From: Persephonella sp.
GTDB taxonomy: Bacteria > Aquificota > Aquificia > Aquificales > Hydrogenothermaceae
DNA: 33,904 nt
Assembly: GCF_015487465.1 (NCBI RefSeq)
Contig: NZ_WFPS01000053.1
Location: 1 to 33,904 of the forward strand
Direction: 5' to 3'
The translations under genes were made by a program, and so were the position numbers. Shown one piece after another: positions 33,809-33,904 of this stretch; positions within the stretch are counted from its first letter, which is position 1, and each line of letters starts with the position of its first letter. The notes beneath the pieces are model-generated. The model was given only the letters and a program-made list of their open reading frames with translations, had not been told where the DNA came from and did no database searches.

Positions 33809-33904
33809 TTTTCAATTCCTCGTAGGCACTCTAAAAACTGAAGAAAACATATACTCCGTAGCAAGATGGCAACCGTTTCAATTCCTCATAGGCACTCTAA
33901 AAAC
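33809..33904 (-). CRISPR. CRISPR array, trailer end (two repeats, one spacer visible)
   Basis: Two 30-base repeats: a complete one at 33875-33904 and a degenerate one at 33809-33838 (two substitutions, at its first and fourteenth bases on the plus strand), separated by a 36-base spacer (33839-33874). On the minus strand the intact repeat begins GTTTTTAGAGTGCC and ends ATTGAAAC, the usual 8-base crRNA 5' handle of type I/III systems. The array is therefore read leftwards, toward cas4, and the degenerate repeat is the leader-distal end. The rest of the array and its leader lie beyond the right edge. Confidence 0.92.

Noticed and set aside
33760-33864. N-terminal extension of Cas4 through the terminal CRISPR repeat
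   Set aside because: It would encode repeat-derived residues absent from the family, and a family-like start (MENLEGINGTL) exists at 33759.

Overview
The window is AT-rich, gene-dense DNA, probably from a thermophilic member of the Aquificota, most likely Hydrogenothermaceae (Persephonella or a close relative). This placement is inferred from gene content. Bacterial housekeeping genes (rpsT, hup, ftsH, tilS, coaE, gltX, ribD, pepA) sit beside archaeal-type ones: Rad50 with a zinc hook, an archaeal-type S-adenosylmethionine synthetase and an archaeal-type ATP-dependent DNA ligase. There is also a periplasmic nitrate reductase, a CcsBA cytochrome c synthase of the kind common in Campylobacterota and Aquificota, and a superoxide reductase. 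No 16S/23S gene is present, so genus and species cannot be fixed.

Layout. (1) 1-7549, nitrate/NO respiration: napA (minus strand, cut by the left edge) with a long, apparently structured leader; a minus-strand operon of a DUF2249 protein, an NnrS-like membrane protein and a MIP18/DUF59 protein; a divergent cysteine-free Crp/Fnr regulator; and a large ccsBA. A perfect FNR-type palindrome lies between the regulator and the DUF2249 operon, and a second, near-consensus site lies upstream of napA. (2) 7688-13035: MTH1187-family protein plus Rad50, HU, an RsuA/RluB pseudouridine synthase and an MFS (UMF1/Atg22-like) transporter. (3) 13028-15453, minus strand: archaeal-type AdoMet synthetase, coaE, a small secreted coiled-coil protein and a cupredoxin-like lipoprotein. 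(4) 15510-20213, plus strand: rpsT, tRNA(CAU), tilS, ftsH, tatD and a small membrane protein, tightly packed. (5) 20214-25942: ATP-dependent DNA ligase, a reduced thioredoxin-reductase-like flavoprotein, a tiny lipoprotein, pepA, a type III PKS-like enzyme and a superoxide reductase. (6) 25987-32002: an unknown gene, ribD, and a run of polX, a tail-anchored protein, gltX, a dual-specificity phosphatase and an unknown protein. (7) 31995-33904: cas2, cas1 and cas4 (minus strand) and the trailer end of a CRISPR array that continues past the right edge. No interference (effector) cas genes are in the window.

Themes. Packing is extreme. Five tail-to-tail gene pairs overlap or abut at their stop codons, several neighbours overlap by 4 nt, and two terminator hairpins sit within about 10 nt of the next start codon. 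TTG starts are used several times. The most coherent possible system is the respiratory island: the regulator's predicted DNA-reading residues (E..SR) match the palindrome beside its own gene, and a similar site precedes napA. The structured napA leader and the tRNA fused almost directly to tilS are the most unusual RNA-level features.
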